64,000 nt of DNA from Druceiella hillmani (Eukaryota; Arthropoda; Insecta; Lepidoptera; Hepialidae), in the NCBI GenBank assembly GCA_039881145.1, contig JAYKKI010000091.1, forward strand, positions 992,001-1,056,000, in the 5' to 3' direction. How positions within the stretch are numbered: position 1 is the first letter of the stretch; each line of letters begins with the position of its first letter. The notes beneath the pieces were generated by a model. The model made no database searches. It had not been told where the DNA came from and saw nothing but the letters and a program-made list of their open reading frames with translations. The position numbers and the translations under genes were made by a program. Below are positions 36,165 through 48,999 of the stretch, one piece after another.

Positions 36165-39100
36165 TACACCCTTATTTTTTTTTCATACCCGAGCGAATGT
36201 ATACATATATGTACAGCTAAATGCATACATCTCTGAAGCATGAGAGTGCGTTTTTTTTAAACGTAATAAGCGTTCTTAACTAAGCATAACACAAAGGTCG
36301 ACATTCAGGATTTGGTGAGAGGACTGTCTGCATCTTTCCTGAAATCTTTTTATTTTTTTGATTAAGTCCATAGATTTAAAATATAGTATCGTACTGTAAC
36401 TCTACGCAACTTCATACCATTTCAAAAGAAAAGACGATTAGCATACTAGAGCATAGCGCTAAATCATTAAAGGATATTAAAAAGAAAGAAAAGAATAGAG
36501 ATAGGAATTATTTGTTAAAACAGAAGATGCTCTATTTTTGCTAGAACAGATATTACTCTTAAACGTATTTCTTTCAATCATTATCATATATGTTCCAATA
36601 ACGTACTCAAATTAATTTCCTCCAACACTGCTCAGATAAATATAGACGGCATCAATGTCTTTTCTTTATTAAGATCATTCGTTACCTTTAAAACCAATTC
36701 AGCCGTATTAGAAATAGTAAATTTCTTGATCAGATAGCCATGTCAAGAATGTATAAAGATAAGCTTCATAACAATTTTCACTTATAACGTATTTGAAAAT
36801 TTCTATATAAGCAACTGTAACCAATATCGATAGTAATGTAGCTGAAGCTACCGTACGAAGGGGAAACGGCGGTATCCACTAAGACCAGACAAGATTTAAT
36901 GAACGCACGGTGCGCTAATAAAATTATTTTTAACATGAACATTCCTTAGATACTATACGTGAACATTCATATTTTTTGACTTGAATATTCATCTATTATT
37001 TTATTGTTTTATTGTAATAACTTTAGAAATTAGAAATTTAAAACTTTCAAATCTGAATTTTATACAAGAAAAAATCGTTCACAACAAACCAATGAAACAG
37101 TTTTTGTTTTTCTATACATATACAATATGCAATTTAAATTATTTGACTATAATAAAACACGATAAAATTATTCTTCCCGACTTCCACCAATACAGTAAGT
37201 ATAATATTACTAGATATTATAATTGAAAATGCTGTAGTTAAATATTTGGGAGATATCTTTTATTAGATTGCTTAAAGTTTTAATTGTAATCGTCCAATAA
37301 AATCTATATAAAAAGGAAACTTGAAAACTTTAGGTTTTCTTTAAAATATAAAGCAAAAAATAACTTTTTACAATTAGTTTAAGTAACTCATAACGTAGGT
37401 AATACAAGTCATCTTTGAGATTACCTTTACCTGAATATCCATTATCTTTAAGATTATTCCTTCATTTTAAGGTGACCTTTACCTTGATTTGTAAATATCC
37501 TCCATAAAAATGTAGTAATCGATTCTTTGAATACTACATTTTTGTGTTAGTAAAATATTTAAGTAATATTGTAGTTATGAGTTCATCCATCACCACATTA
37601 TAGTACACGTATCGTGTGGCAATGGAACAGTAGGCCGTACCCGTCTACGAAAGCCAATACAAAAGTAGTTACCTTGTAAGCAGTAGGTACAAAGCTTCGA
37701 TAAAAAATAGCTTACATTACTTTCGTTCGAAATCTAGAATGTTCCGTCAGGTGCAATTTCCGCAGAGAAAACTCACTCGATGTAACTATTTGCAGTATGA
37801 ACTTTATACGAACAGCTTAAGAAAAAAAATAAACAGAAAAAAATCATTTGAGAAACCAATCCTCAAAATATATAGAAGATATCTCAATAGGATTACAATA
37901 CAATTACAATTACTTATTGTATTAGGAATATTTAGAACTTTTTTACTCGATAATTAATCTTACGAATATTTCTCAATAAAAGCCTATTTTCAATGCTGAT
38001 CATTCGTAATATTGCCCAACCGCTAACCCACAGGCGTTCGTCCGTGTTAGATCCGAGCCACGCCGAAAATAAAATTAGATTCCTAGGGAGCGGTTGCTCG
38101 GTCAAGCGTTCGAATAGTTTCGAATGTAATTTTAGCCAAAGCGAATGAGGCATAAACCGAGATAAAAGCTATTGAAATTGAAACTAAAATCCAATTTAAA
38201 AATTTCACACTTTGTAAGTGGGAGTCTCGACAGAAAGTCGTCGACGTTCGCTACAAAATAAACAACCGCTAGCTATCAGTTGTTTGAGCTACGTGCCTTA
38301 ATGCTCGCCCGTAATTATGCACGTACACTCTTTATCTCGAGGTTAAGTCGATTTCGCTTCTGATATAACACTTTCTCCTAACGCTGAGTTAACAGCTAGG
38401 CGTTTATCTAGCGATCCGATCTGAAAATAACGATCGTAGTCTATCTAACCGAATGGTTTATCCTTTTTGGCAAATGGGTAACGAGATTTAAAGTACAAAG
38501 CTGCTATTAATAAGATACAAACTAAATAGAGGTGAGAAATTTAAAAAAATAGCAAGGTGAGAAGTGTTGTCACATTGACCACTTCCAGGTTTATTGATTT
38601 ATCAGGTATATGATGCAAATTGTAAGCATTTCATAGTTTATTTTTTTATTTCACAAGTTTAATTTACGAATCAATCTGCCAATAAACGTACCGCCATAGA
38701 TATAGAAATATGTTTCTATATATTTTTATAGATATAGAAATATATTAGATTTATTCAATAGACTTATAGTAACAGTTCAGTTTTAGAAAACACAGCTTAC
38801 TCATGCTTTCCCTGCATCTAATTTGATGACCGATTCAAGACAAATACTAAAAAAATTTCGAAGCCCACTTTTTTATTGTAAACCTGATTATTTTCAATGG
38901 TTACTATCGTCATTTAATATAATTCGATATAGGAAGAAATGTATCAATATTTATATTTAATATTTTACAAAATTATGTTATTCTAATATATAATATTTTT
39001 TATCTACAATATTAAATAAAATATAAACATACAAACGATTTGTTTCCGTACTTTCTTTTCTATGTTCTGTATGTAAAAATAAGCAGTGAACATTTAGAAA

Positions 39101-39900
39101 TTATTAACCATAAAACTTGAATATATAGATAGGTAAGAATGAGTACGATTTAATTTTCCGAAGACACACGTAGTATGTTTCCTTTTAGGAGTCCGTAGCG
39201 AAACTATGGGATGGTATATACAAATTTACGTATGTTTATGTACCAACCATCGCTTTACATATAAAGAAAAGACCATTTTTTGCGCATCCTTCGAGTGGAA
39301 TGTCAACAAAGCAGTCTTTCAGAATGAAATCAAAGTTTAGTTTGTAAATAAATAAAACTTTAGATTGTTAAATATTAATCTTCAAACTGAAGTTTATTGA
39401 GCGTCTTTCGTCCTATTATTTTTGAGGCATGATTTGAGAAAATCTGAAAAAAATCTAAGTAGCTGTATTTCATCGGAACTTTCAATTGCATCAGTTGAGA
39501 GATATAGACAACTTCAGAATCTTATTGTATGTGTTCCGACTTCCTTCATTATAATTTTTCCTCTTCCAAAAGCCAGTTTCAAAAATATGTGTTTTGCCCT
39601 ATGCATATCATAAAAAATACATATTCTACGTATCTCGAAAATGTAACATAATCTAAATTATTTGTATCTCGCTTTAAATATGGACGTCATAGAAGTTGAA
39701 AACAACTCAAAATACTTTAATTTTCCAGGAAAACCATTGCTCGGCTACGTATGAAACTATTATAGAATAATAATTTACATGTTCATTATTTGACTCTTAT
39801 TGTTCTGTTTTATAAAGGAAACCTCTTCAGTTCCAGTTCTAAGCCTCCATTTTTGAAGTAGTAGTTTCAAATAATACTCGACGGACTAAATTGTTTTTCT
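36165..39900. other. No gene supported in 3.7 kb
   Basis: Mostly AT-rich. Between about 37930 and 38480 the DNA is less AT rich (CGAGCCACGCCG, AAAGTCGTCGACGTTCGC, GTAATTATGCACGTACAC). It holds a 73-codon minus frame (37932-38153) without recognisable motif and an initiator-like TCAGTT at 38276, with no TATA box at the right distance. It could be a regulatory block or untranslated exon. Near 38700 short TATAGAAATAT repeats occur. Nothing else was recognised. Confidence 0.4.
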
Positions 39901-39904
39901 CCAT

Positions 39905-39906
<2 letters not shown>

Positions 39907-39978
<72 letters not shown>

Positions 39979-40011
39979 TAAATAATATATATATGTGTGT
40001 GTGTGTGTGTG
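39907..40011. repeat. Compound (TA)n(TG)n microsatellite
   Basis: About 80 bp of TA with two AATA slips, then (TG)9. The minus frame across it encodes IY and TH runs and is not a gene. Confidence 0.95.
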
Positions 40012-40366
40012 AAAATTAAAATTGAAATTTTTATGAAATACGAACAAATAATTAAGAATCTTATTTAAAATATGATCCCTGGTATGACGTAATCCCAAGA
40101 CTAATTTCTGCTTACACAACCAACATTCTTTCCTTTTACCTGCCTAACCTTGTCGCCTCAACTTCAATAACTACCATTATACTATACCGTACTTTATAAT
40201 ATTTCCTGAACAAAAAAAATAAATAATTCATACTTTATTTAAACTCATACTTTCAAATAATATACGGTAATATTTTGGACTTTCACAATATTTGATATTC
40301 AGCAGTTAATTAGGAATTACTTCTAAATAAAGCTAAACTTGTTTAAACAATGTACATTAATGATGT

Positions 40367-40484
40367 TTACCAGTAACGTCCTGTAAAAAAATTACCAAAC
40401 CAGTGATAATTTTGCCAGTAACATTTTACCAGTAACATCCTATAAAAAAAGTATCAATCCTGTCGTAATTTTGAATCATCAAAG
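40367..40484. repeat. 59-bp tandem duplication
   Basis: TTACCAGTAAC(G/A)TCCT(G/A)TAAAAAAA starts at 40367 and 40426, and the remainder (CCAGTGATAATTTTG versus CCTGTCGTAATTTTG) also aligns. Confidence 0.85.
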
Positions 40485-40489
40485 AGCTT

Positions 40490-41030
40490 CAAAATGTAAT
40501 TGTGGAAAAATCTGTCGGAATTGTCCTGTTTTGATCGCACCGTCAACAGACGTCACTAAACATGCTGATTAAAACAGCGACCCGCCAGAAAGAAATTTAA
40601 TAAAATCGTCGTATTGTCTGTTCTTATTAATATTTATTCCATGTACATACTTTATTTCCTAAAATGTGTTAAACTTTCCATAAAATTACCTTAAATAAGA
40701 TAGTTACATTTAACTATTTGAACAATAACCGTGGATTACTGGAAATTAAACAAATATTATTTTATTATAATAAACTCGCTGTTACATGCGACTCCGTCTA
40801 CGTAAACATTGAAATATAATAATATAGTTGAAATATAAAAATGAAGAGTCCGTCACCGATTTGGCGTAATTAAAATCAACGGAATTGCCAACGATGTAAT
40901 GGCGCGGAAATTTGACCGTCGGCAACGCAATAAATCTTTATATCAATGTTGTGAACAGTGTTTTGATCCTTATTATCTATCTTTTATGTTTTACACAATA
41001 CAATGTGTTTTACCCAACAAATTAAATCTA
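40490..41030. other. No gene seen; GC-richer patch
   Basis: At 40845-40945 a patch with GAGTCCGTCACCGATTTGG and AATGGCGCGGAAATTTGACC stands out from AT-rich flanks, but no frame is open across it. Possibly part of an old element or a conserved non-coding site. Confidence 0.35.
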
Positions 41031-41034
41031 TAAA

Positions 41035-41965
41035 TCATTATAACTTTATACCTATGTTTCAAAACTCAACATTTATACATAGATATTTTTTTTAATAATA
41101 TCACAGTTTTTAAATCGTCGAATATAATTATTTCATTTGAAAAATTTGTATGCAGAAAAATTGACTTACAGTAGCTAGTTACTAAGCTAAAGCAGAAAAT
41201 AAACGCGAAGAAAATGCAAATGGATTTTAATTTATCAGTTCTTCCCATTTTTTCAGTTTAAGTTTATTATACTTCACATGTTTACTATTATTTTTTTTAA
41301 GTTACAAAAATCAATATTAAATTAAATACAAAATCATACAAATTTATAGTGTAGAAATTGTGAATACGTAGCTTGCTTGAAAATTCACTCGAAAACAAAA
41401 ACAAACACTTTCCATAATACTAAAAATAATGGAAAATAGTTTACAGATATAAGCAAATTTAGACAAAATTTAATATATATTTATGTTTTATAGATATGCA
41501 AAAGTATATGCAAATATACTATTATAAGTTTAATCATAATTTAATTTATTTGAAACGATGTGTATATAGAAGATCAATTTTATTACGCAACAAGTCTTTT
41601 GGTACAAAAAATTTGAAAAATCTTACGCGTACATATTACATCAATATTTCGAAACTCAATCATTATACCTAGTGTTTTTAATAATACCATAGCTTTTCAA
41701 GAGTCTAATATACTTATTACTAATTTCATATATATAGGTTTAATATTATTCCTCATCTTAGCTTTTATCGATGAACGGTTAGTTTTTTTACTTTAAAAAA
41801 AATATATTATGAACGGTTAGTTTTTTTACTTTAAAAAATAATATATTATGAACGGTTAGTTTTTTACGATAAAAAATAATAATTAAAAAATAATGTGGCT
41901 TGCTTGAAAATTCACCAGGAAACATAGAATTAGTTAAATAATATCAAAAATAATAATGAAAGCAA
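41035..41965. repeat. Local duplication of about 0.3-0.4 kb, two diverged copies
   Basis: TTTCAAAACTCAACATTTATAC plus TTTAATAATATCACAG (from 41055) recurs from 41646 as TTTCGAAACTCAATCATTATAC plus TTTAATAATACCATAG. GTAGCTTGCTTGAAAATTCAC at 41368 recurs at 41895 with one change. Copy spacing shrinks from about 590 to 530 bp along the block, so one copy has lost sequence. There is no coding content. Confidence 0.75.
41773..41880. repeat. 38-39 bp tandem triplication
   Basis: GAACGGTTAGTTTTTT starts at 41773, 41811 and 41850 with TTTAAAAAA.ATATATTAT between. It lies within the second copy of the local duplication and is younger. Confidence 0.9.
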
Positions 41966-41999
41966 TTTATAGTACTTCTGAACTTTCTGACTCATAACT

Positions 42000-44330
42000 A
42001 TAGCAATAAATATTTTTTCTTAAAATTCTGCCCAAACTTTAATGATAATGGGTATATTTATATTTGTTCAGGGGCATGTGTAGCGCATTTCAGTAATTTT
42101 ATCATCTCTAAGTATGGCTGTGATGGCATAATTGGCGCGCCGGGCTCTTAAGTAATCAATGATTTGATAAAATACTTAATAAATAGCGGGAATAAAACAG
42201 CGTCGAGAAAAGTTGTATATGTATTACGCACACTTACAGAATATGATACGTAGTCAGTGCGCAACATTTGGGGAAAATGATTGGATAATTACTTAAAGAG
42301 CTATTAAGTAGCAAACAAACAAAGAAAAACGTTTCCGCTTTTATAATGTTGGTAAGGAATTAAATCTGCAATTATTTTGGTCAAAAATATTTAAATTCTT
42401 TATGAAAAAATGTCACGAAACGAAAGGAGAAACACGTTTGTCAAATGACTTTCATTTCTTATTAGTTTTAAAATTAAATAACAGTGTCCCGCTAAGAAAT
42501 GATATTCGTTAGAAATTTATTTTAATTTTTTTATTTATTTGAGTATAATCAGTCGTGTTGGCTTCTCTCGCTGTTGAAATACGTAACAAGGAAGCATACC
42601 GGGGCAATGCCATCGTGTGCAAAAGGCTTACTTACTTTGGCGCCGTGCGTAGCTGCCCGCATCAGTATCGATGACGTGTCGGTGCCAGGAAGGAGGGTTA
42701 AGTTTTTCGAGTGTATATATGTCTATTTCTTTGAATGGGCTGTACTCTAAATTCATTGGTGGTCTTTTTAAATGTTTAGAGCAATAATGTTTTGTAATTT
42801 TTGTTTACCCGCGCCTCCAATAGTTTAAAACATTTCAGTTGTATTTATAGCATATTATATTTTATTTTTTGCCTATCTAGGTGTCGAACAAAAAATATTG
42901 CACGGTGCTTTCTACATTGCTCAAACTAAATTATATAAATTGTAGAAATATTATATCTTTACCGTTATTTATTTTTTACGCAATCGGGTTTTTTAATATT
43001 TTATATTATCAGTTGTGTTTTTCAGTTGAGTTTTTTTTTTATTATTTTTTTTATTTACCGTACGGATACCAGTACTACCTAGTGTAAAAATGCATTCATA
43101 TGTTTTCATACATTGTAGCTTCCGCTGCTGTCGTGTAGGAGCCTCGCTGTTGCCGACCAGTGTAAATCCATTCACGAAAGACGACGCGATTGTATTTACA
43201 TGCTAACTGACACAAATGTTTTTGTTGATATTTAAAACATTTCAAACTAAATGAAAATAATTTGTGTCTGCGAGGATTGTATTCTTAACCTAAAACGTAA
43301 TTAAAAATAAAACCAAATAGCGAAACGGGTCATAACAATTACTAAACTCCATCCACTTACGCTCAAAACATGTTTGACACACAAACGCTCGTCTGTTTCC
43401 ACGTATCTAGTTTAACTTTCTAATTTCTTAAAAAATCTTCTTAATCAACTAACACCTCTGTGCGTGGTCTGTGCTCACTAATTGCCGAGTGGAGTAGTGA
43501 TTTCATGAAACATTCAGTTTTTATTGAACGACAATGATGCAACAGCATATTACTCTACTACAAACAACGTTGGTTGTTGCTATGTAGAAGCTTTAATTAT
43601 TTTTATATAAACCATTTAAGTTATTCCGAGCAATATTTACAATTAAACTTGATTCTATTTGCCTGTATTACTTCATGATATAAATAAGTATTTTTTTATT
43701 GTTTATAGCATACATGTCTATTTTTATTTGTGTACATATAAAGATATATTGGAATATTTGTAAGTTCAGTACATCAGTCAATGTAGCTTTCATTTTTTTT
43801 GCATTTTTCCTACTTTTAATTTACTGAAAAGTTTATGCTTATTGAAGTCAACAATAAAACTATGAATCTAAAATTTTACAATTTTTGTTCGATTTTTAAA
43901 GGTCAATGTGGTTCGATAGAATCTTATTCGCTAAACAAAATATTCAGTAAATTGAATTAAGTTTCCCGGAAAGGTTTCCACAAAACCTAATAGCATTTCC
44001 ATAATTCGAAATCAAGTAGGTAAGCTTCGGTTAAATAAATTTACATAGTGGGTGATTTTATTCACATAACATCTGTGATGTATAAATGCAGCTTTAAATA
44101 GACATTTAGCATAAAATTCAAGATACTGTAATTTTGAATTTCCCGCATTTAACCATATTATTAACCAATGTTAGTTAGTTTACGTTAATGGTCATTAAAA
44201 AAAGCATCTGCTGAATCGCGATACAGCACTTAATCGTGTTAAATTTGTGAAATTGATTTCAAGTTAAATTTTAGTAGTTCAAATATTTTAGGATTGCTTT
44301 ACAACTGATTCCAATAACATTTTTTGGGGA
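42000..44330. other. No gene supported; one GC-rich island
   Basis: At 42555-42705 GCGCCGTGCGTAGCTGCCCG and ATGACGTGTCGGTGCCAGG stand out. On the minus strand a frame is open from about 42702 to 42556 and reads HGAKVSKPFAHDGIAP near its middle; AAA/GTAAGT there (donor at 42637-42632) would be a strong splice donor if the block were a minus-strand exon. A second patch is at 43115-43190. I recognise no protein. GGCGCGCC occurs at 42135. The rest is AT-rich and featureless. Confidence 0.35.
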
Positions 44331-44334
44331 AAAT

Positions 44335-44494
44335 TTAATACTAGACAAATGATTTTCCCCACTACTACCACTTTTTAAATGTGCACCATGTTCTTAGGCC
44401 TGTGAAACATATAAAGTCGTTAAAGTAAATAATATAATAGAAATACTTCCACTACTTCCATTTAGTACTAGACAAATGATTTTCTCCAGTACTT
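44335..44494. repeat. 127-bp spaced duplication
   Basis: TACTAGACAAATGATTTTC(C/T)CCA starts at about 44338 and 44465, with further weak similarity (ACTACTTCCA) in between. Confidence 0.75.
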
Positions 44495-44499
44495 ATGTT

Positions 44500-44680
44500 A
44501 AAAACATCTGCATCCGCAATCGCAGAGCATCCGCAAAATGGTTAAGATCCGCATTAGCATCAGTCATTGCGAAGCTTGAGGATACGGATATGAAACTTGC
44601 GATGATCGATCGTAATTCCCGGGCGGCCGATTTGTAATTCCCGCGCACGGTTATTTCGCTCATAAATTATAAAGATCATT
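44500..44680. repeat. GC-rich block with repeated GCATCCGCA motifs
   Basis: CTGCATCCGCAATCGCAGAG, CATCCGCAAAATGG, GATCCGCATTAGCATC and GGATACGGATATG recur in direct and inverted form, followed by AATTCCCGGGCGGCC and AATTCCCGCGCACGG. A related GGGTGCGGATGCC lies at 44970. Such motif clusters occur in subterminal regions of hAT-type elements. The transposon family is not identified. Confidence 0.5.
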
Positions 44681-44699
44681 TGTGAATGAATTCAATACA

Positions 44700-45370
44700 G
44701 AACTATTTCTTCAATTCCAAGAATGTTTTATTGACTTTCAGATGAAAACGTAAGGTACAACAACACCTATCGAATAACAAAAATCATTCAGTCTTCTTAA
44801 TTTTATATTCTTTTCATATTTATTTGTGTAGTTAAAGTGATTATTAATATTCGGCCTTTCATTTAATATGTATTTTATATATGAGTGAATAATGTGTTAG
44901 TTTCTAAAAAAATAACAAAAAAGTTAATACAATTGAACATATTTGAAATATTTTTTTCAAAAATTTACACGGGTGCGGATGCCATAAAAACCATCATTCA
45001 TTTGCAACATTTCCACTTCCATGTATTTCTAATACATATGTAATTCTTGAAATATCTTAAAGAATTCGATGCAACTGAACCTGTCATATGGGCGTACGAT
45101 GATTTCATTTGCAATTGCAATTAAATAACATCGTTTACGTACGATGAATGCATTTTTCACACAAAAAACTCAACATAGGCCGCAAGTATTGTGCTCATTT
45201 TTGCGTAACAAAGATTTAGAGATCAAACTTAATCACGAACGAGGAAATATTTGCTTTTTGTCCGACAGAGATCAGTTAATTTGAAATTTAAAAATCCTTA
45301 ACCTTCAATTCTCTGAACAAAATGTAAAAAAAAGTAACATATATATAAAGGGACATTTCATTAATAAAAC
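44700..45370. other. No gene seen
   Basis: AT-rich. CGTACGATGA recurs at 45093 and 45140. A GGGTGCGGATGCC motif near 44970 echoes the block at 44500. Confidence 0.4.
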
Positions 45371-45372
45371 TT

Positions 45373-45892
45373 AAAACCGGCCAAGTGCGAGTCGGACTCG
45401 CGCAATAAGGATCCGGTAGCATCAACCAATATTAAACTTTACGTTTGTATTATGTAAAACAAAGTTTTTGCTGCGGTCGATACCGAAATATCCCATATCA
45501 CAAAAACTACACAACATACCTTATTCAAATCAATTTTTGTTGCAAGTTTATTTTAAGTTCTACTGCATATATTTTTTTCCACATTTTACACACGTTAGTT
45601 AAAAAGTTAGAGTGGACACATTTTTTAAGACTTTAGAAGCGAATATCTAATTATTGACTTCAAAAAAAAAGTTATTTGGAACCTTTATGTCATTTTTAAG
45701 ACCTATCTAACGATATCCCACACGTCTATGTGGAGGGAAATATGATTTTTTTTGTCGTCCCTCAGTTACGTGTATTGAGTACCACCGCTAATATTATTTT
45801 CTTCATAATTTTTCTATTTCATTGGATAGCGATACATAAAAGACACCAACCATTGAAATGTCATCTATATAGTGCCACGGAACCCTAAAAAT
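45373..45892 (+). mobile_element. Interspersed repeat, best-preserved copy of the family
   Basis: It opens with AAAACCGGCCAAGTGCGAG and TCGGACTCGCGC, and closes with GCCACGGAACCCTAAAAAT. Internal landmarks are TTAAAAAGTTAGAGTGGACA and TTTAAGACCTATCTAACGAT. The GACGGACAGAC tract near the 3' end of other copies is missing. No open frame; it is a short non-autonomous element. From general knowledge these end motifs are very common in Lepidoptera, making this the strongest taxonomic clue in the window. Confidence 0.85.
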
Positions 45893-45894
45893 AT

Positions 45895-46375
45895 TATTAA
45901 GGGGTTTTTAAATTCCGTAGTGCAAGAAACATTTCCAATTTCGTCATGTACGTTCGTACCTGACAAATACACATTTGCTACAGCTTTTTTTAAGTAAATT
46001 CTTTAGATAAGAATGTCAGTGAATATGTAGAATATAAATGAGGGCGATCTAATCGGAAGCGGATCTAAAACGAGTGCGAAAAACAATTTTCGCACCCCAT
46101 TGTGTGGAGTATTATATTGAAAGTCCACTTCATTTTGTTGTGCCTGTCAGAACACTTGCAACAAAATTAAATTGAAGTTCAATTTGCCATTAGATATTTT
46201 AAATCTCCTTTGCGAAATATTAAACTTCAAATGAATCCCCAATATATTAGAATTTGCTTATTTCATTAGTGTCGACAGAATTAAAAATAATAAAAAAAAT
46301 CAAATCGCATACATCGAATTTATTGTTTATTAATTAGATAAAATAAAAGGCAACTCCACTTTAATCTCTAATTAA
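45895..46375. other. No gene seen
   Basis: Just after the repeat end, GGGGTTTTTAAATTCCGTAG reads in complement as CTACGGAATTTAAAAACCCC, a possible inverted scrap of the same family's tail. Otherwise AT-rich. Confidence 0.35.
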
Positions 46376-46379
46376 TATA

Positions 46380-47280
46380 AACAGTCATATAAGCCACAAG
46401 AAGTATTTAAGAAATGTAATGTAAGCAATATATAGGCAATATATTTCCTGTCAAATAATTTTACTATGATTGATAATATGATAGCATATTTGCTGTTTGG
46501 TACCAATGCACGTTTGACTGATGTTTGTTTACTATATAAGAATATACATTAAACGGCCGTTATTGTTTTATTAAAATAAATTGATTATAAATATTTCATA
46601 CCTGGCTTATTTTTATTGCGCGGGAACATTTTTTAAACGATTTTCTTTCACTTAACTCACTGTTTCTCTTATCACTTAACACTTATTATCATACAAGTGT
46701 AAACACAAGTCATTATTAGTTATTAGTTATCTTAAAAATATAATAAATTCAAACCTCAAACATTCACTGCTAGTTTGTTGCGTCCATTATTTATATAGAT
46801 ACAAATGGTACCAACGTTCAAAAAATAATAGGGTTTGCATTGTTTATCTCTGGTTGTATCCTGTGGTGGTATCGAATTTGACGGTTTCATTATTTTTTCT
46901 TTGAATGTTTTATGGCTTTCACGTTATTTTTTCTATTATATCATATTTTACACTTAATTATTAGTTTTTCGTCATTATAATATATAATTTTAATAAATAA
47001 TCCATGTTTTTTTAATATTTACTATATATGTAAAAATATAAAATGAACACTTAAAAAAATGAAACAGTCAAATTGCCATTAGTGCTAAACTACTTTTATT
47101 TCCGATTTCAATTTTTGTAAATATATACTGGCATTAACATATATCTATTGAAAATGAGGGAAGTTATAAAAGCCACGAAATGTATTTAAAAAAATTATAT
47201 GTGTAACGTCAGCAATATACATATATAGGCAACATATTTCCCGTCAAATAATTTTGGACCATTGATAATAAACAAATGAT
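46380..47280. repeat. Direct duplication of about 100 bp, copies 0.78 kb apart
   Basis: 46385-46480 (ATAAGCCACAAGAAGTATTT, GCAATATATAGGCAATATAT, TTCCTGTCAAATAATTTT) recurs at 47165-47275 (ATAAAAGCCACGAAATGTATTT, ATATATAGGCAACATAT, TTCCCGTCAAATAATTTT). A weaker match, TCAATTTGCCATTAG, precedes each copy (46177 and 47069). Probably two copies of an old repeat. Confidence 0.7.
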
Positions 47281-47284
47281 TAGA

Positions 47285-48475
47285 AAATATATTTCACCAA
47301 AATGTTTAAATTTGTTAACACATCGAAGCGCAAAATCTTGCATCAAAGGTATTTTAATTCAATCACTTAACTTATTTAAACTTTGAGTAAGAAGTTTATG
47401 TAAAATGCATTTAATTTAATAATACGGCGAACTATAGTATATAACGTATCATTTTAAAAATGTTCATAATTTCAAAACTAATTATTAAAAAGTTAAAAGA
47501 TACATTCATTAACGACGCGTTCCGAACTGCAAAGATGAAATCAATACAAAAATGTCAAATCTTACGTGAATGATTGTCAACGGTGTTAACTAAATTGTCT
47601 AACGGACAATTGTAATTATAAAAATTATAAAGCGTTTTAAAATTACAAAGACGAAATCGAATTATATGGATTTTATTATTCTGTATCATCTTGCTTAGTC
47701 CTTATGTATATATTAATTTTATTCATTTAGTAGACATAAATTAGTTAAGAGCTTAACTCAACAAACTGTTAGTCGAAGCGCTGCACGGTGACGTGTCGGC
47801 TATGCTATGTAGGGTTGCCCGTCGATTGTTAAATAACTTTTCTGCGATGTATAATTGAGTGCTTGAAAATTTTTGAAATAGCTTTTGAAATATTCTAATA
47901 TATACAAAAACGTAGTTTTGCTGAAAAATATAATTTGTATTAAATGTATAACTTTATTTATAATTATTTGAAACATTCAGTCACGTCCGTTCAAAACGTC
48001 ACGATAAATAAAATTAACAGATAACTTGTGGAAACATTGCAAAGAATTCATAAAATTTCCCAAATTGTCGCCAAAAAACAATTTCATCGTTATAAAATTT
48101 GTGCAGTGCTTTATATGAAAATAAAACTATATAGTGTTGGTAAATTATTAATTCAGGTACTACCAAATCGGGAGATTTGTAACAAATGGTTAGCACGACT
48201 AGACCTAACACGTGAATGACCCTATAATCAGTAAACATGGACAATAAAAGTTATTCGATTTACAGAAATCTTTGATCAAACAATACCATTGATACTTAAT
48301 GACATGATAAATACACAAATTTAAAATTATGTTTCTGTATTTGACACTTAAGAATTTAACTTAACATATTGGAAAGTATATAAATATTTCAATAATTAAT
48401 AATGGTACAAAATAATTATAAAAAATGTATTTATCCATACAGTGGGCACCCATCGTGCGTACGTGCATTATACTA
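47285..48475. other. No gene seen
   Basis: A GC-richer patch at 47765-47830 contains GTAGGGTTGCC, whose complement GGCAACCCTAC occurs at 50623. The overlapping frames at 48014-48244 have no recognisable product. Confidence 0.35.
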
Positions 48476-48479
48476 TATT

Positions 48480-48907
48480 CACGGTATCCGAAATAAGTGT
48501 CGGACAAAGAAAGACTTTATTCCTTGACTGAAAAATAGTTGATTGTCGATAAAATAAAATTTAAAAGGTGATTTTTTTCAGAAAATTTAAAATAATATTC
48601 ATATTTATTTGTCATATTTTTCATACACACGATACTTGCGCAAATTATTCAGCACCGTTCAGGGTAATAACTCGCGAACAGCTATGAAGGCAATAGCTAA
48701 ACAGAGCAAAAACAATAGAGTTTAGCTGCCCGGGTAAGCACCGCGCTCCAGATAAGTATTGGGTGTGTTAAAAAGAGTTATGTGTAATATTTTTTGCACT
48801 CAATTATAAAAAGGGCTTGTTTTACGTTTTATTTCAACGATAATTGATTACTTTATGGCCAACGAATAGAGTCTTTCTTTTTCCGACACTTATTCCTGGA
48901 CACCGTG
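48480..48907 (+). mobile_element. MITE copy 2 (TIR element, TA target)
   Basis: A 428-bp element starting CACGGTATCCGAAATAAGTG and ending with the complement of CACGGTGTCCAGGAATAAGTG. Both ends continue into GTCGGA(C/A)AAAGAAAGACT. The right half (TAAAAAGAGTTATGTGTAA, AAAAAGGGCTTGTTTTACG) matches the left half of copy 1 in reverse complement, so the family has distinct arms and a definable orientation. It is non-coding. The right terminus runs directly into a TA microsatellite, as in copy 1. About 100 bp longer inside than copy 1. Confidence 0.88.
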
Positions 48908-48966
<59 letters not shown>

Positions 48967-48996
48967 ATATATATATATATATATATGTATATGTAC
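48908..48996. repeat. (TA)n microsatellite abutting MITE copy 2
   Basis: About 88 bp of TA with several G interruptions, starting at the base after the MITE terminus. Confidence 0.95.
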
Positions 48997-48999
48997 GTA

